A stretch of DNA of 64,000 nucleotides from Batillaria attramentaria (Eukaryota > Mollusca > Gastropoda > Batillariidae): assembly GCA_018292915.2 (NCBI GenBank), contig JACVVK020000293.1, positions 273,501-337,500 on the forward strand, read 5' to 3'. The position numbers and the translations under genes are program-made. Below are positions 39,541-51,238 of the stretch, piece after piece (the stretch's first letter is position 1; each line of letters begins with the position of its first letter). Below the pieces are notes generated by a model, which saw nothing but the letters and a program-made list of their open reading frames with translations, was not told the DNA's origin and did no database searches.

Positions 39541-40180
39541 CTGTTTCTGAAACTGAACAGCATCCATTTTGTTTTTGTTTTTTTTACTACAGCAGTTGTT
39601 TCTTAAACTGAACATCTTTTTTTTCCTTTTTTTTTTACTACAGCAGTTGTTTCTGAAACTGAACAACATCCTTTTTGTTTTGGGGTTTGTTTGTTTGTTT
39701 TTGTTTTTTCCTACAGTAGTTGTTTCTTAAACTGAACAACATCTGTTTTGTTTTGGGGTTTGTGTTTTTACTACAGCGGTTGTTTCTGAAACTGAACAAC
39801 ATCCTTTTTTTATTACAGCAGTTGTTTCTGAAACTGAACAACATTTATTTTGTTTTGGGGTTTGTTTTGTTTTTTTGTTGGTTTTGTTTTTTACTACAGT
39901 AGTTGTTTCTTAAACTGAACAACATCTGTTTTGTTTTTGGGTTTGTGTTTTTACTACAGCGGTTGTTTCTTAAACTGAACAACATCTGTTTTGTTTTTGG
40001 GTTTGTGTTTTTACTACAGCGGTTGTTTCTTAAACTGAACAACATCTGTTTTGTTTTTGGGTTTGTGTTTTTACTACAGTAGTTGTTTCTTAAACTGAAC
40101 AACATCTGTTTTGTTTTTGGGTTTGTGTTTTTACTACAGCAGTTGTTTCTTAGACTGAACAACATCTATTTTGGTTTTAC
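39541..40180. repeat. 60-bp minisatellite, about 10 units
   Basis: Unit: TACTACAGCRGTTGTTTCTT, then AAACTGAACAACATCTGTTT, then TGTTTTTGGGTTTGTGTTTT. The units at 39901-40180 are nearly identical and in a strict 60-bp period; those at 39541-39900 vary in length through T and G runs. The minus-strand repeat ORFs (20-residue period) follow from 60 being divisible by 3 and are not evidence of a protein. Confidence 0.95.
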
Positions 40181-40320
40181 TGCTGGACGTTGGTCACCAT
40201 TCAACTATTCTGGCGGTGTGCAGACATGTTTGGAGCACTGATACTTGAGAAGCCGAAATATCGACATAAGGGGCGGAGGGGGTAGGGGAGGGTGTGTGTG
40301 TGTGTGTGTGTGTGTGTTGG

Positions 40321-40475
40321 GCGGGGGATAGCCGAATGGTATTGCGTTGGACTTTCAATGCTCGGGCTGTGAGTTCGAATCTCGGGCGGAGCCAAATATT
40401 TGTGCTGGCTTTTTCCTCGCTGTCCCGTCTTGGACATCACCCTTACGTATAAACTCCCAAACATCCATCCACCCA
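40321..40475 (+). mobile_element. SINE-A copy 14
   Basis: GGGGGATAGCCGAATGGTAT, GAGTTCGAATCTCGGGCGGA, AAATATTTGTGCTGGCTTTT and a shortened GACATCACCCTTACGTATAA that skips GTGGAAAAGGACG. A (GT)n lies just upstream at 40292-40317. Confidence 0.85.
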
Positions 40476-42534
40476 TCGACATCAACGGGTGTTATGTTGA
40501 ATCTCTTCATCTTCAGCAGAACAGTGTCCCGTGTGTCAGTTACAGCTGTTTTTAAGAGCACAAAAGAAAACTGTCAGCAATAGAATGTTGATTGATTATT
40601 TCACAAATGAGCCTTATAAAGTTTCTTACGTGTAATTACAGGCTACGTACCGTAGATGCAGTTTTGGAGGAAAACGCTATATATTCCTCTTACACATAAG
40701 GTTGCAGATGACACCATAGAAATGCTTTATAATTCACACAAAAAAAATCACAAAGATCAGGCAGCCATAGACTCATGTGTAGAGTAAATGTCAACAAATT
40801 CCAATATTCCGTTTTTTTGGCAATGTGGCATCGACCACATACCCCCTCATTCCACGGTCGTCTGCTGGCTCCTGTGCCAGCCGCGCATGAATACAAATAG
40901 TCCACAAGTCAGCCTCATTTTTCCCTAATTTTACTATTACCTGGCATGAAACTTGTTTACAAAGCACCAGATTGCGGGTTTTTTTTTTTGTTTTTGTTTT
41001 TTTTTTACTCTGCACACAAATTTTAAAAGGGGCAAAGACTTTCAATATATTTTTAGCGTAATTGTTACTACGGCGGTGGTGGTTGTTCGCATTTCCGTTT
41101 CCTGTGGTGTCCCTTGCGTTTGCTACGCTGAAAATGTCTGGTTAGTTCCGCTGGTTGCAGGTTGCCACACCAAATCTGATTCGACCGGACACTTTTTCAG
41201 GAACAGAAAAGAACACCGTACACCATGTGCGTACGTTCGCACGTACTACCAAACTTCAGCATATTTACACGGCCAGTAGCCACAACCATCATAAACTTTC
41301 CCTGGCGGTGACAGTCATGCTGGTTCCCTTGGCATACAGCGGAACCATGCAAGCTTATGTTCATTGTGAGAATTTCTTTTCCACGCCGCCACATGACAAT
41401 TTCCGTTTGTCATTTTGGACGGACAAATGCCATTCAGTTACATCTCCCCCTTCTCTGTCACCACCACTACAACCGTCTCCCTCCCTCCCTTCCCAACTCC
41501 CCCCTCCTCCTCCTAACCCATTACGAAACAGCCTGTGGTCGGTAACCAGGGAAACGTTAATGGAAGGGAAAAAAACACGAGAAAAAGTCTGCAAAAAGTT
41601 TTGAAAAACATAAGAAATCGGAGGCAAAAAACAAAACAAATAATCGACAACACACGCAAAAACAACAACCGCACAAAAAAATGCCGCCAGAAATAAAAAA
41701 AAAAAACGATTGGAAAAGAAAACATGAAATTGCTGTAACGTTTTCTTCTGATCCGAAAATGATGGCTTGGTCAACAGCTTCCATTACGCCATCGTTTTCA
41801 GTGAGCCTTGAGATGTTTCTTCCCAGCAAACGAAAAAATGTTCTCCGTGATTTAAAAAAAAAACAAAAAAAACCCAAAACCCCACACTGATTTACAAAAA
41901 AAAAACAAAAAAAAAAACGAAAGAACAGACATTGCATTAAAAATTGAGACGAAATTTCTGTAAGTGTCTTTGCTTTCCTCTTTTTTTTCCATCCCTTTTT
42001 TCCAAAGAAAATATTGTTTTTACCTTTGAGCTGTGCACCGTTCCTACGTCATCTAAAAAAAAAAAAAGTGATTTAAAAAAAAATGTATCGGGCATCTCGT
42101 CGTCTTGGCCAAATTCAAAAGACACAGTGGTTGGCCTGAACGTGTGTCATTTGAAACTGAAAAGGAAGCATAATGTCAGTCAACGACAGTTTGAATAACA
42201 GACATAAAAGGAAATGAAGGTGGGCGTTAGGGAGGGTGAAGGAGGGGTATGTGAGGGGCTTGGCTTTTCGTCGTGGAGGTGAGCATGGGTGAGGGGGGGG
42301 GGGCGTAGGAGAGGTGAGGGGGCTTTGCGTTTCGTCAGTTGAATAGGGAATGCACGACAGATTACCGCACAAGCGATTCCTTGTATGCGGCCTTCTTCGC
42401 TTTGCCGTGGGTTGTCATTTTTCAACAGTTCTTTGGGTTAGGCTACTTGCTGATTTGATCACTTGTGTTCTCGTGGACATGACTGGAAGTATTATGCAGC
42501 ACGTGCAGAGTTAAGGACGACAGCATCCAGGCAT
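40476..42534. other. ~2 kb without recognised gene or repeat family
   Basis: AT-rich, with A or T runs at 40980-41007, 41695-41706, 41860-41915 and 42055-42090. A C/T-rich stretch at 41440-41520 and a G-rich stretch at 42220-42320. ORFs of up to 149 codons are low-complexity or unrecognised. Confidence 0.5.
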
Positions 42535-42720
42535 TTTAAGAGGCGCTGATATGGTAAGGGTTAATCCCTCATTAAAGAAGCCTGAGCAGTCTGTCGAGAC
42601 GTATTAATATCAGTGATGACAGCGCCGTGACGACATGTTTAGGTAACGGAGCAATCTGGCGATGAGGGATTCAAGAATGCGATGGCGGGACTGAAGGAGT
42701 TAATTAAAGATCCCTTGACC
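42535..42720. repeat. Outlying units of the ~62-bp minisatellite
   Basis: GATGACAGCGCCGTGACGAC, GGTAACGGAGCAATCTGGCG and AATGCGATGGCGGGACTGAA, then GGAGTTAA, match units at 43330-43830. They are separated from the main array by a LINE fragment. Confidence 0.75.
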
Positions 42721-42724
42721 GTGC

Positions 42725-42936
42725 CCTGGTACTCTACAAGTCCGTCAGTCTCCATTTTTCACAGTTTTTAAAAACAAACTAAAAACCCACTTCTTCCAGT
42801 CAGCCTTCTCTCCCTCTTAGTTAATTGCTGTGAAATGGTCTTTGTTGCTTGCACAACTCTATCAATCTGTAAATACTCATCTCCCCCCCCCCCCCCAGGT
42901 CATTTTATCGAGATCCCAGCTTTATGTTATGAAACT

Positions 42937-43017
<81 letters not shown>

Positions 43018-43113
43018 CTCCGTGTGTGTGTAATTGTAATTGTAGAGCGCTCTGAGCCAGCGCGTATGCTGGGATACTGCGCTATATAAAAGCAATTTAG
43101 TAGTAGTAGTAGC
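42725..43113 (+). mobile_element. LINE 3' end inserted in the minisatellite
   Basis: The frame 42740-42820 ends SPFFTVFKNKLKTHFFQSAF, then SPS and TAG, the CR1/L2-type C-terminus. The 3' UTR has poly(C) 42883-42897, (GT)n 42939-43015, GTAGAGCGCTCTGAGCCAGC, GCGCTATATAAAAGCAATTT and (AGT)n. Minisatellite units flank it on both sides. Confidence 0.75.
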
Positions 43114-43189
43114 ATTCTGACGAGAGGTATCAGTAGTAAAAACCAATCCATTAGAATGCGACATATATGTAATGACCCTAGCATTTTAA

Positions 43190-43310
43190 GAGCCACCCCC
43201 CCCCCCCCCCACCCCCCCCCCCCACCCCCACCCCCCCAAAAAAACCCAAAAAACAATAAAAACAAAAAAACAAAAACAGATGGTTTACATTAGGTGAGGG
43301 GGGGCCGGGA
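43190..43310. repeat. Poly(C) and A-rich tract
   Basis: C runs broken by single A at 43196-43237, then A-rich sequence to about 43280. Confidence 0.9.
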
Positions 43311-43324
43311 AGGGAGAAGGAAGG

Positions 43325-43830
43325 GTTACAGAATGAATGCGACGGCAAAATGCGACGGCGGCACCCAGGGTGTTAAAGATGCCAGCGCCGTATCAGCAGA
43401 GGAGGGGTAGAGAATGCGACGGCGGCACTGAAAGAGTTAAAAACGACAGAGCCGTATCAGGATAGGAGGGGTTAAATGATGCAAATGAAGGAGTTGAGAT
43501 GACCGCTGCATCTGGAGAAGACGAGTTAGAAAATGCGACGGCACAGAAGGAGTTAATGGTGCCAGCGCCGTGGCGACGTGTTGAGGTTACGGGATAATCT
43601 GCAGATGAGATGTTTGAACAATGCGGAGGCGGCGGCATTGAAGGAGTTAAAGATGACACCGCCGTACCTGGAGAGCAGGGGTTAAGCAATATGCGACGGA
43701 GGCACGGAAGGAGTTAAAGATGACACAGCCGTATCTGCAGAGTAGGGGTTAAGGAATGCGGCGGAGGCACGGAAGGAGTTAAAGATGACAGCGCCTTGCC
43801 GTGGCGACGCGTTCAGGTAACGGGGCAATC
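43325..43830. repeat. ~62-bp minisatellite, about 8 units
   Basis: Unit pattern: GAATGCGACGGCGGCACTGA, AGGAGTTAAAGATGACAGCG, CCGTATCTGGAGAGGAGGGG, TTAA. Units at 43561-43610 and 43800-43835 contain the variant GCGACG-CGTTGAGGTAACGGG-CAATCTG. Minus-strand Ser/Pro/Ala ORFs are artefacts. Confidence 0.9.
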
Positions 43831-44410
43831 TGGAGCGACCATCTCGCGGCGTGCTGTCAGCCGGTGCAGCCAGGTGGGGCGCCAACATTAGCACACGATA
43901 AACTGTTTTAAACCGCGCTCCACCTGCCTGCCTTCATGATAGTTTTCTAGGTGCCTGGGTGCAGAAAATCGTCCAATTTAATTTCAGGCGAGGCACATCC
44001 CTCCCCTACTCCCCTCCTTTTCTCTGCTCTCCTCTCTCATTTAGCCTCGTGTGGCGCCGTAATGCGCTTGTAGATAGAGCGGCCCGGCTTCTTACTCCGG
44101 TGTCCTGTGACGCGTGTGGTGAAACAAATGGAATTGCTTAGGGTTGTTGCTAAAGTCTATACGAAGGTTAAACAAGATGGCGGAGGTGTTTCTGGTGTTT
44201 CTACGATTCAAAGCGAGTGACTAGCACGTGGAACGTTTAAATCTTTGACCAGTAGATGGAGCTACTGTTTGGCTGGCACACGCCTGTCGCCGACTACACT
44301 AGCAACTTATAGCCGTCAAGTAGCTAAGATTGAGGATTTTTCTTTTCCACCGCTATGTGTCGAACGTTTGTAGGCCGACTGCTTTCAGGTAAAGCATTAT
44401 GCACTGTGAC
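43831..44410. other. No gene recognised; YY1-like motif
   Basis: AAGATGGCGGAGG at 44173-44185 resembles a YY1 site. Short ORFs only. Confidence 0.4.
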
Positions 44411-44767
44411 TAAGCGAGCTAATTCCATCTTTGCCAAACCAGCTTAGGTCTGGGAACAGTTTCGCTCGTGAGGTCGCCTGTACGCTCAAAACAATCTTGA
44501 TAATAAGTACTCTTAATGCGATCCAATGCCGTGTTTACACTTTGCGCGAGCGGTCGAACTGACATTCAAATTCTACGACCGTTGTTGTTATACTGTTGAA
44601 GCGCAGCCGGCTCAGTGTGGCCGCCGTGTCATAGAGTACGCTTCTGATGGCTCAGTGCATTACAGACGCTGTCACTGTCCAGGTGTTTAAGTGGTGTGAT
44701 GATAGATACCACGAAAACAGTTCAGAACATTCTGTGAGCATAAACATGGCAGTATTAGCCCCGGTAA
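44411..44767. mobile_element. MITE family D, copy 4, uninterrupted
   Basis: Left AAGCGAGCTAATTCCATCTT; right end is the complement of TTACCGGGGCTAATACTGCC. Includes TTTACACTTTGCGCGAGCGG and GCTGTCACTGTCCAGGTGTT. About 357 bp; it shows the D structure without E or SINE-A. E copy 2 lies 7 bp downstream. Confidence 0.85.
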
Positions 44768-44774
44768 TATATCT

Positions 44775-45084
44775 GGGCCCGTATGTAAAAGTCGAGGTTA
44801 ATTTAACCCACGGCTACGGTCCTAACCAAAACTAGGACAAAAAAGAAACCCCAAAACAAAATTAAATTTTAAAAAAAGGAAGCGAAGAAAGAAAGACAAA
44901 AATCCTTCTATAACGGCATAGGCACTCTGCTGGAATGGATCCGCTTCCTGATTAATTTTAAAACAACAACAAAACAAAACAAGAAAAAAAAACAGAAAAT
45001 TTTACCCTAGAGCTAGTTTAGTTCGAGGTTAGACTCTAACCCGGGGCTAAACTCTACCTAACCCCGACTTTTACATGCGGGCCC
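44775..45084. mobile_element. MITE family E, copy 2, reverse orientation
   Basis: Long ends: GGGCCCGTATGTAAAAGTCG and the complement GGGCCCGCATGTAAAAGTCG, then AGGTTA/GGGTTA. This is the best-preserved copy, about 310 bp. It lies next to MITE D copy 4. Confidence 0.9.
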
Positions 45085-45199
45085 AGAACCTTAGTATAAC
45101 TAAATGTACACGCTTGATGCCACTGTTTTACTGGATTTTGGTTTGTCCGTGTGAAAGAAAGGAGACATTCATCAACGAGAAAAAAGCCAAGTACTACAA

Positions 45200-45570
45200 A
45201 GTAAGTACCGTTTCTACCGTTGGCGCTTGAACATTCTCCTACGCTGGTCCTTCAGCCTGGAACTCTTACCCCTCAGTCTGTCCGCCCCCCCCCCCCCTTG
45301 AAACGTGCAAGAAAAATCTTAAAACCCATCTGTTTGCAGCACTAAACACTATTTGAACTGTTTGCATTATGCGTGTGTTCGTGTGTGTGTATGTGCGTGT
45401 CGTTCCGTAGTAGGCCCCGACCTTATGGCTCTGTGTACATTTGTATATATTTCTTCCTTTTCACTTGTTAGTTTATTTTAAAGCGCTTATTAGAACTATT
45501 ATTTATTAATAGATTATAGCACTATATAAGTATTATCAGTAGTAGTAGTAGGAGGAGTAGGAGTAGTAGT
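45200..45570 (+). mobile_element. LINE 3' end, decayed ORF2 terminus
   Basis: Encodes FSYAGPSAWNSYPSVCPP and KKNLKTHLFAALNTI, broken by a C run (45286-45298) and an upstream stop. The 3' UTR GTTTGCATTATGCGTGTGTT, CCCCGACCTTATGGCTCTGT, TTTTAAAGCGCTTATTAGAA, AGCACTATATAAGTATTATC and (AGT)n parallel 21400-21675. Confidence 0.75.
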
Positions 45571-46057
45571 AGTAGCAAAGGAAGGCTCAGCCCAGTAAAA
45601 CAAAAGAGAAAGATTTCTTTTTTTTCTTTTTCTTTTTTCTCTCTTTTTTTTTTTTTTTTTTTTTTTTGCTTGAAGCGGACCTGCACGCAACTGACGTTTA
45701 AAAAAAAAGTAGTAGATCAAGTAGTAAGTACGGGACATTCAAACCTGAGAGAAAGCGTGGTTAAAAACATGACTTGCGGTAACACCGTCAAACACCCCAA
45801 GGCCATCTTGGCTGACCCCTGCGAGACTGGAAACTGACTCGATCTGCCTGGTCAGGAAGATAATCGTGTCACTTGCGGAAGGGGGCGGTCCGTACGCAGC
45901 TGTCTAGTGCAGTGAGTGTTCAAGTGAAGGCTGGGTCTGCTAGCAGCCAGGTTGGTATCTTTACAGGGGGATAGCTTGATGGGCGATTGAAACTTTCGTT
46001 TGAAGAGCAGCTGAAATTGTGTTAATACTAAATGGATATAATAAACAACACTAAACC
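45571..46057. other. No gene recognised; poly(T)
   Basis: T-rich run 45615-45667. The rest is unique-looking and unassigned. Confidence 0.45.
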
Positions 46058-46362
46058 AGGGCCAGCATGTAAAAGTCGGGGTTTAGGGAGTTTAGCCCCG
46101 GGTTAGAGTCTAATCTCGAACTCAACTAGCTCTAGGGTTAAATTTTCTGGTGGTTTTTTTTTTTTTGTTTTTGTTTTTTTTTTTTTAAATCAGGAAGCGG
46201 ATCCATTCCAGCAAGGTGCCTATGCCGTTATAGAAGGATTTTTGTCGTTCTTTCTTCGCTTCCTTTTTTAATTTAATTTTGTTTTGGGGTTTCTTTTGTC
46301 CTAGCCTGGGTTAGGCCCGTAGCCGTGGGTTAAATTAACGTCGAGTTCTACATACGGACCCT
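46058..46362. mobile_element. MITE family E, copy 3
   Basis: Ends AGGGCCAGCATGTAAAAGTC and the complement AGGGTCCGTATGTAGAACTC. The interior CCCCGGGTTAGAGTCTAATC and CCATTCCAGCAAGGTGCC matches copies 1 and 2. About 305 bp. Confidence 0.85.
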
Positions 46363-47608
46363 GTCATTGAAGACATGCAATCAATTCAGTCCGGTCATCA
46401 ACCATTTATTCGCCCAACCACATAAGTGTCAAATAAACATTTCAATTATTTTTGCGAATTGCTTGGTCTTTGAAAAAAAAATTGTACTTAATTTGGGGAC
46501 TGTGGCAAGATCAGCAATTTACAGTTCACCAACATAAGCTCACAGAAATATAGTCTGACTGTTCATACATGAAATCAACATATAATCGTGCAGATACGCT
46601 GAAGAAGAAATTGAAATGTGCATGCATTAGAATACAAACATATTCAATGTGTGATTTATGTGAACGTACTCGGTCACTTTAAGAGTATGAGTATGGAATT
46701 AGAATTAATGAATTAATTTATACTCAGTAGTGTTATTGAGAAAGCCATTCACATGACTGTGATAAGAAAGAGGCTATACATATTTATATATGCCATATTC
46801 TCATGACTGTGATAAGAAAGAGGCTATACATATTTATATATGCCATATTCTCATGTTCAGTTATTACTTTGAGATAACCACATCGTGACAAGAGAAAATT
46901 TCTGATGAAGAATCTGATTATTGACTACCGTTTATTTCTCAGAACGAACAGACGTAGAAAGGGGGCCAGCTATATGATAATAAATAAAGAAATAAATGCA
47001 TAAATATGGAGATATGTAAATATGTGAGTGAACGTGTAAGTAAATTAAACAATAAATAACGCATAAGTAAATAAGTATGTTATAAGTAAATAAATATATT
47101 TGCAAATGAATATTAACGTAAATAAAAACAAAAACCGTTAATGGAAAAACATTTGTTACAAAAATAATTGAGCGGACGATCGCCTGTTCGGTTTACACTT
47201 CATTCAGCAAATTATTTTAAAGTAATTATTCAGCTAATTAGTTTATCTTTACACCTAATTGCATCTTATTAACAAGCGGGGAAAACAGAGTCGCAAGAAA
47301 TTCTCCTGTAAGACTATGTTTTGTTCTAAATGGTTTCAGAAAGTATGATAGTTTTCTTATTTTGATATGTGACAAACCAAACTTGGAAAGAAAAAAAAAA
47401 CCCTGTGTTTTGTTTCGTGTGATGAAGTGCAAGATGGTACAATTTCCATTACTTTTGATAGATGAAAAAAAAAATTCGCAAAGTCATTTAGCGCTTATAG
47501 TGCGATGAAACTTTTCTTCTGTCGAAAGAAAATTAATCGTGCACGCAGGTGAATAGTTAAATGAAAATATTTTTCTTTCAACGTAATTGTATAGATGTCT
47601 GTACACTG
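46363..47608. other. AT-rich stretch, no gene recognised
   Basis: Low-complexity A/T with AAATAAATA motifs at 46975-47130. One tandem duplication (listed separately). It has far fewer mobile elements than the rest of the window. Confidence 0.5.
46752..46851. repeat. Perfect 50-bp tandem duplication
   Basis: CATGACTGTGATAAGAAAGA...TATGCCATATTCT occurs twice head to tail with no visible difference, so it is recent or an assembly effect. Confidence 0.95.
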
Positions 47609-47965
47609 GAGCGGTCGGTGATCTAGTGGTTCGAGTCCCAATGGGGGGTGGGGGGGGGGAGCAAAGAATATTTCTTTTTCGTACGTGGCACCGTTCATTC
47701 AGGCCGACAGGCGGGTGTTCTTTTCGGGGACCCCCGCTTCCTTCCCCTCTGCTTTGGAAACGTTCAGCCCACAAAATAAATGCAATTCTATGATTCCGAA
47801 AGTTAATTGCTGAGCTGGCCCTTCGCAACACGTGATTGTTCTGTGTTCATGTCCAGTGTCTGAGAGAATGCGTCTGATTCACGTGAGCGTGTGTGTTAGG
47901 TTTAGCTCGCGGCGCTTTGAGCCAAATATTTGGGATAAGGCGCATATATTAATGCGATTATTTTT
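47609..47965 (+). mobile_element. SINE-B copy 7, variant tail subfamily, head deletion
   Basis: GAGCGGTCGGTGATCTAGTG joins directly to GTTCGAGTCCC, so the inter-box part of the head is lost. The 3' end reads GGCGCTTTGAGCCAAATATT, TGGGATAAGGCGCATATATT, AATGCGATTA, a tail variant shared with 55186-55404 and 60752-61088. Confidence 0.85.
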
Positions 47966-48353
47966 ACGTACATGAACTATGAAGTTTTCCATCTGTCCAA
48001 ACAAATCGTATAGGGTACGTGCGGCGTTAAAATCATTTGCTCTCCAAATATATCTGAAATGTACATATAAGGCGATAAGAGTGTAAAGCTTTGCAGGAGA
48101 AATCTTATAGTTACATAAGACGATAAAATTATTTGTCTTTCCAGCTGAATCAGTACGGTTATTCAAGAGGTAAATTATTCACACAGGATGGTTGTTTGAC
48201 GGATGTCATTTCCTCTGAACGTGTTTTGAACAGTTCAGCAGCAGACTTCATTTATGACAGTTAAGAACGGATAATAGACTAAGATCGTTTAAATTACATC
48301 TTGCTATGCCTGACAGACGTGTGTAAAAATCAACAATGACAGTTGCGTCACTT
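47966..48353. other. No gene recognised
   Basis: AT-rich, unique-looking. Confidence 0.5.
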
Positions 48354-48751
48354 GGGGGCGGTCGGTGGTCTAATGGTTAAGAGACTTGTCACCAATGCGA
48401 GAGGTCAGGGGTTCGAGTCCCACTCGCGGCAAAGAATTTCTCCTTCTCGTATGTGACACCGTTCATTCGGGCTGATCGTCGAGGGTTCTCTCCGGGTACT
48501 CCGGCTTCCTCCCCCTCTGTATTGGAAATGTTCAGGCCACCAAATTTGAAAAATAAATGCAATTCTAAATTCCGAAATTTAAATAGCTGAGCTGCCCTTC
48601 GCACTACGTGATTGTAATGTGTTTATGTCAAGTGTGTGAGAGAATGCGTGCTTCACGTGAGCGTGCGTGTTGGTTTCAGTTCGCGGCGCTTTGAGCCGAT
48701 TCATGAAATTGGGTAAAGCGCCTATACAATATTTATTATTATTATTATTAA
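48354..48751 (+). mobile_element. SINE-B copy 8, full length
   Basis: GGGGGCGGTCGGTGGTCTAA head, GGGGTTCGAGTCCC B box, CTCTCCGGGTACTCCGG, CACTACGTGATTGTAATGTG, GCGCTTTGAGCCGATTCATG, AAAGCGCCTATACAATATTT and (ATT)n. Confidence 0.9.
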
Positions 48752-48970
48752 CAAATAATAAAATATGCATTTTCCTGCTTTCATCATAGAAGACCGATGT
48801 TTCAAATAAAGCGGAACACAACAAAACAAAAATAAAAACAAAAACAGAAACATTAAGAAAAGTCGATTTGAACACAATTGGACCAGACGACAGACCCAAC
48901 ACAATAGACGACAGTGGCTTTCCTGTGTCTTTGTTAGAATTGTTGTGGTAACAACAGAGGTTAACAGCGG

Positions 48971-50824
48971 TATGCAAACGTTCGATTTCCGCGTCGCATT
49001 CAGCAACTGTTCGCAACAATTCCAACCATGGACGTTGGGACAGTGAAGTGTTGAAAAAGAAACGAACTGTTTGTGGTGGTGCATTCAGTAATGGTTCATA
49101 TTAAATCAAGCTGTGGAGATTGTGTGAACTGTTGAAATACAAGGAGTGAATTGATTTCTGTAGTGCATTCAGTCGTGGTTAAATCAAAATCAAGCTTTGG
49201 ATTTTAGGGGAGTTGTAAATTCTTGAAGCACAAGAAGTGAATTGATTTCGGTAGTGCATTCAACTGTCGTTAATACAAAATCAAGCTTTGGACTTGACAT
49301 GAGGGGAGTTGTGAACCGTTGAAATACAAGAACTGAACTGATTTCTGTAGCGCATTCGACTGTCGTTAATACTAAATCAAACTATGGACAGTAGGGGATT
49401 TGTGAATTGTTGAAATACAAGAACTGAACTGATTTCTGTAGTGCATTCAACTGTCGTTAAATATAAAATCACGCTTTGGACATGAGAGGAGTTGTGAACC
49501 GTTGAAACACAAGAACTGAACTGATTTGTTCTGTAGTGTATTCAACTGTTGTTAATACGAAGTTAAACCATGGATATTAGTGAAGCTGTGAACTGTTGAG
49601 ACACAACAAGTGATTTTAAATTCTGTAGTGCATTCAACTGTTGCTACTAGTAAATCTAACTGTGGACATGAGGGGAGTTGTAAACTGTTGAAACACAAGC
49701 GACCGATTTCTGTAGCGTGTTTGTGTTCTACTGTGCACAATCCAAAATCTGTAGTGCATTCAACTGTCGTTAATACTAAATCAAGTTTTGGACATTAGGC
49801 GAGTTGAGAACTGTTAAAACACAAAAAGAGAACTGTTAAAACACAAAAAGTGAACTGATTTCTGCAGTGCATTCAACTGTTGTTAATACGAAGTCAAACT
49901 ATGGACATCAGGGAAGTTGTAAACTGTTGAAACACAAGAACTGTATTGATTTCTGTAGCGCATTCAACTGTTGTAAATAGTAAATCAAGCTCTTGACATT
50001 TGGGAGTTGTAAACTGTTGGAACACAAGCGATTTCTGTAGCGTAGTTGTGTGTTCTACTGTGCACAATCAATAATCTTTAGTGCATTCAACTGTCGTTAA
50101 TACTAAATAAAGCTTTGGACATTAGGGGAGTTGAGAACTGCTGAAACACAAAAAGTGAACTGATTTGTGCAGTGTATTCAACTGTTGTTAATACGAAGTC
50201 AAACTATGGACGTCAGGGGAGTTGGGAGCCGGGGTGGCCGAATGGTAGAGCGTTGGACTTCCAATGCTCGGGTCGTGAGTTCGTATCCCGGCTGGGGCCA
50301 AATATTTGTGCTGGCTTTTTCATCGTTGCCCCGTCTTTGATATCACCCGTATGTGGTGGAAAAGGACGTTAAACTCCCAAACACCCACCCACCCACCCCA
50401 TCAGGGGGGTTGTAAACTATTGACACACAAGAACTGAATTGATTTCTGTAGCGCATTCAACTGTTGTAAATAGTAAATCAAGCAATTGACATCTAGGAGT
50501 TGTAAACGGTTGAAACACAAGCGACTGATTTCTGTACCGCAATTGTTTTCTAAGGATTCAAAGCGAGATCTTTAGCACAGTGAACTACTGAACCACAAGC
50601 GATTGATTTCTGTAGTGCATTGAAGAAATGTTTCTTCTGATCTAAATCAAACTACGGACATTACTACAATAAACTGTTGAAACACAAGCGTTTGATGTTA
50701 TTCAACATATGTGAAAACTGACTGGTTAATGTAGTCGTTAATAGAGTTTGCTGCAAGAAACAAAAACGAACAGTTTCTGCAGCGCTGTCAGCAGCCATTA
50801 AATCCTTAATCAAACTTTGGACTT
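48971..50824. repeat. ~90-bp minisatellite field, about 20 units
   Basis: Unit core: GTAGTGCATTCAACTGTCGT, TAATACTAAATCAAGCTTTG, GACATTAGGGGAGTTGTGAA, CTGTTGAAACACAAGAACTG, AACTGATTTCT. Unit length varies from about 85 to 113. Shorter and composite units (49717-49756, 50036-50080) share GTTCTACTGTGCACAATC, so there is higher-order structure. One SINE-A copy interrupts it. Confidence 0.95.
50225..50400 (+). mobile_element. SINE-A copy 15, inside the minisatellite
   Basis: Full length, starting GGAGCCGGGGTGGCCGAA. TCAGGGGAGTTG (50213-50224) and TCAGGGGGGTTG (50401-50412) flank it. The tandem units provide empty sites. Confidence 0.95.
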
Positions 50825-51238
50825 TATAATGATATTAATAATGATGATACTTATATAGCGCTGTGACCTATTAATAAATAATGGTTCTAAGCGCTTTAAA
50901 ATAGAAAAAGAAAGTGAAAAGGAAGACATATATATATATATATATATAATAAAATATATACACAGCCATAAGGTCAGGGCCTAGGCGCAACGACACATAC
51001 ACACACACACACGCACACACGCACATAATGCAAACAGTTCAAATGGTATTTAGTGCTGCACACATATGGGTTTTAAGATTATTCTTGAAAGTTTCCATGG
51101 AGGGCGGAGAGACTGAGGGAGGAGAATTCCAGGCTAAAAGGCTAAAGGACCAGCGTAAGAGAAAGCTCGGGTGCCAACGGCAGAAAGTCTAGTGCTGTGA
51201 ATTCTGAGGGTAAGAGTGTCAGCTGAAGATCGGAGTGA
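50825..51238 (-). mobile_element. LINE 3' end, reverse orientation, in the minisatellite
   Basis: The minus strand encodes STRLSAVGTRAFSYAGPLA. An 8-bp duplication then shifts the frame before WNSPPSVSPPSMETFKNNLK and THMCAALNTI. The 3' UTR has GT/AC-rich sequence, CTGACCTTATGGC, AAAGCGCTTAGAACC and AGCGCTATATAAGTATC. Same family as 21182-21675 and 45200-45570. Confidence 0.8.

Noticed and set aside
39638..40165. Minus-strand repeat protein with a 20-residue period
   Set aside because: The 60-bp minisatellite keeps one frame open because its period is a multiple of three. There is no intron, promoter or known domain.
43393..43894. Ser/Pro/Ala-rich minus-strand ORFs
   Set aside because: Translations of the ~62-bp minisatellite.
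49080..50820. CRISPR-like array
   Set aside because: Units are contiguous ~90-bp degenerate repeats with no regular spacers, in an animal genome.
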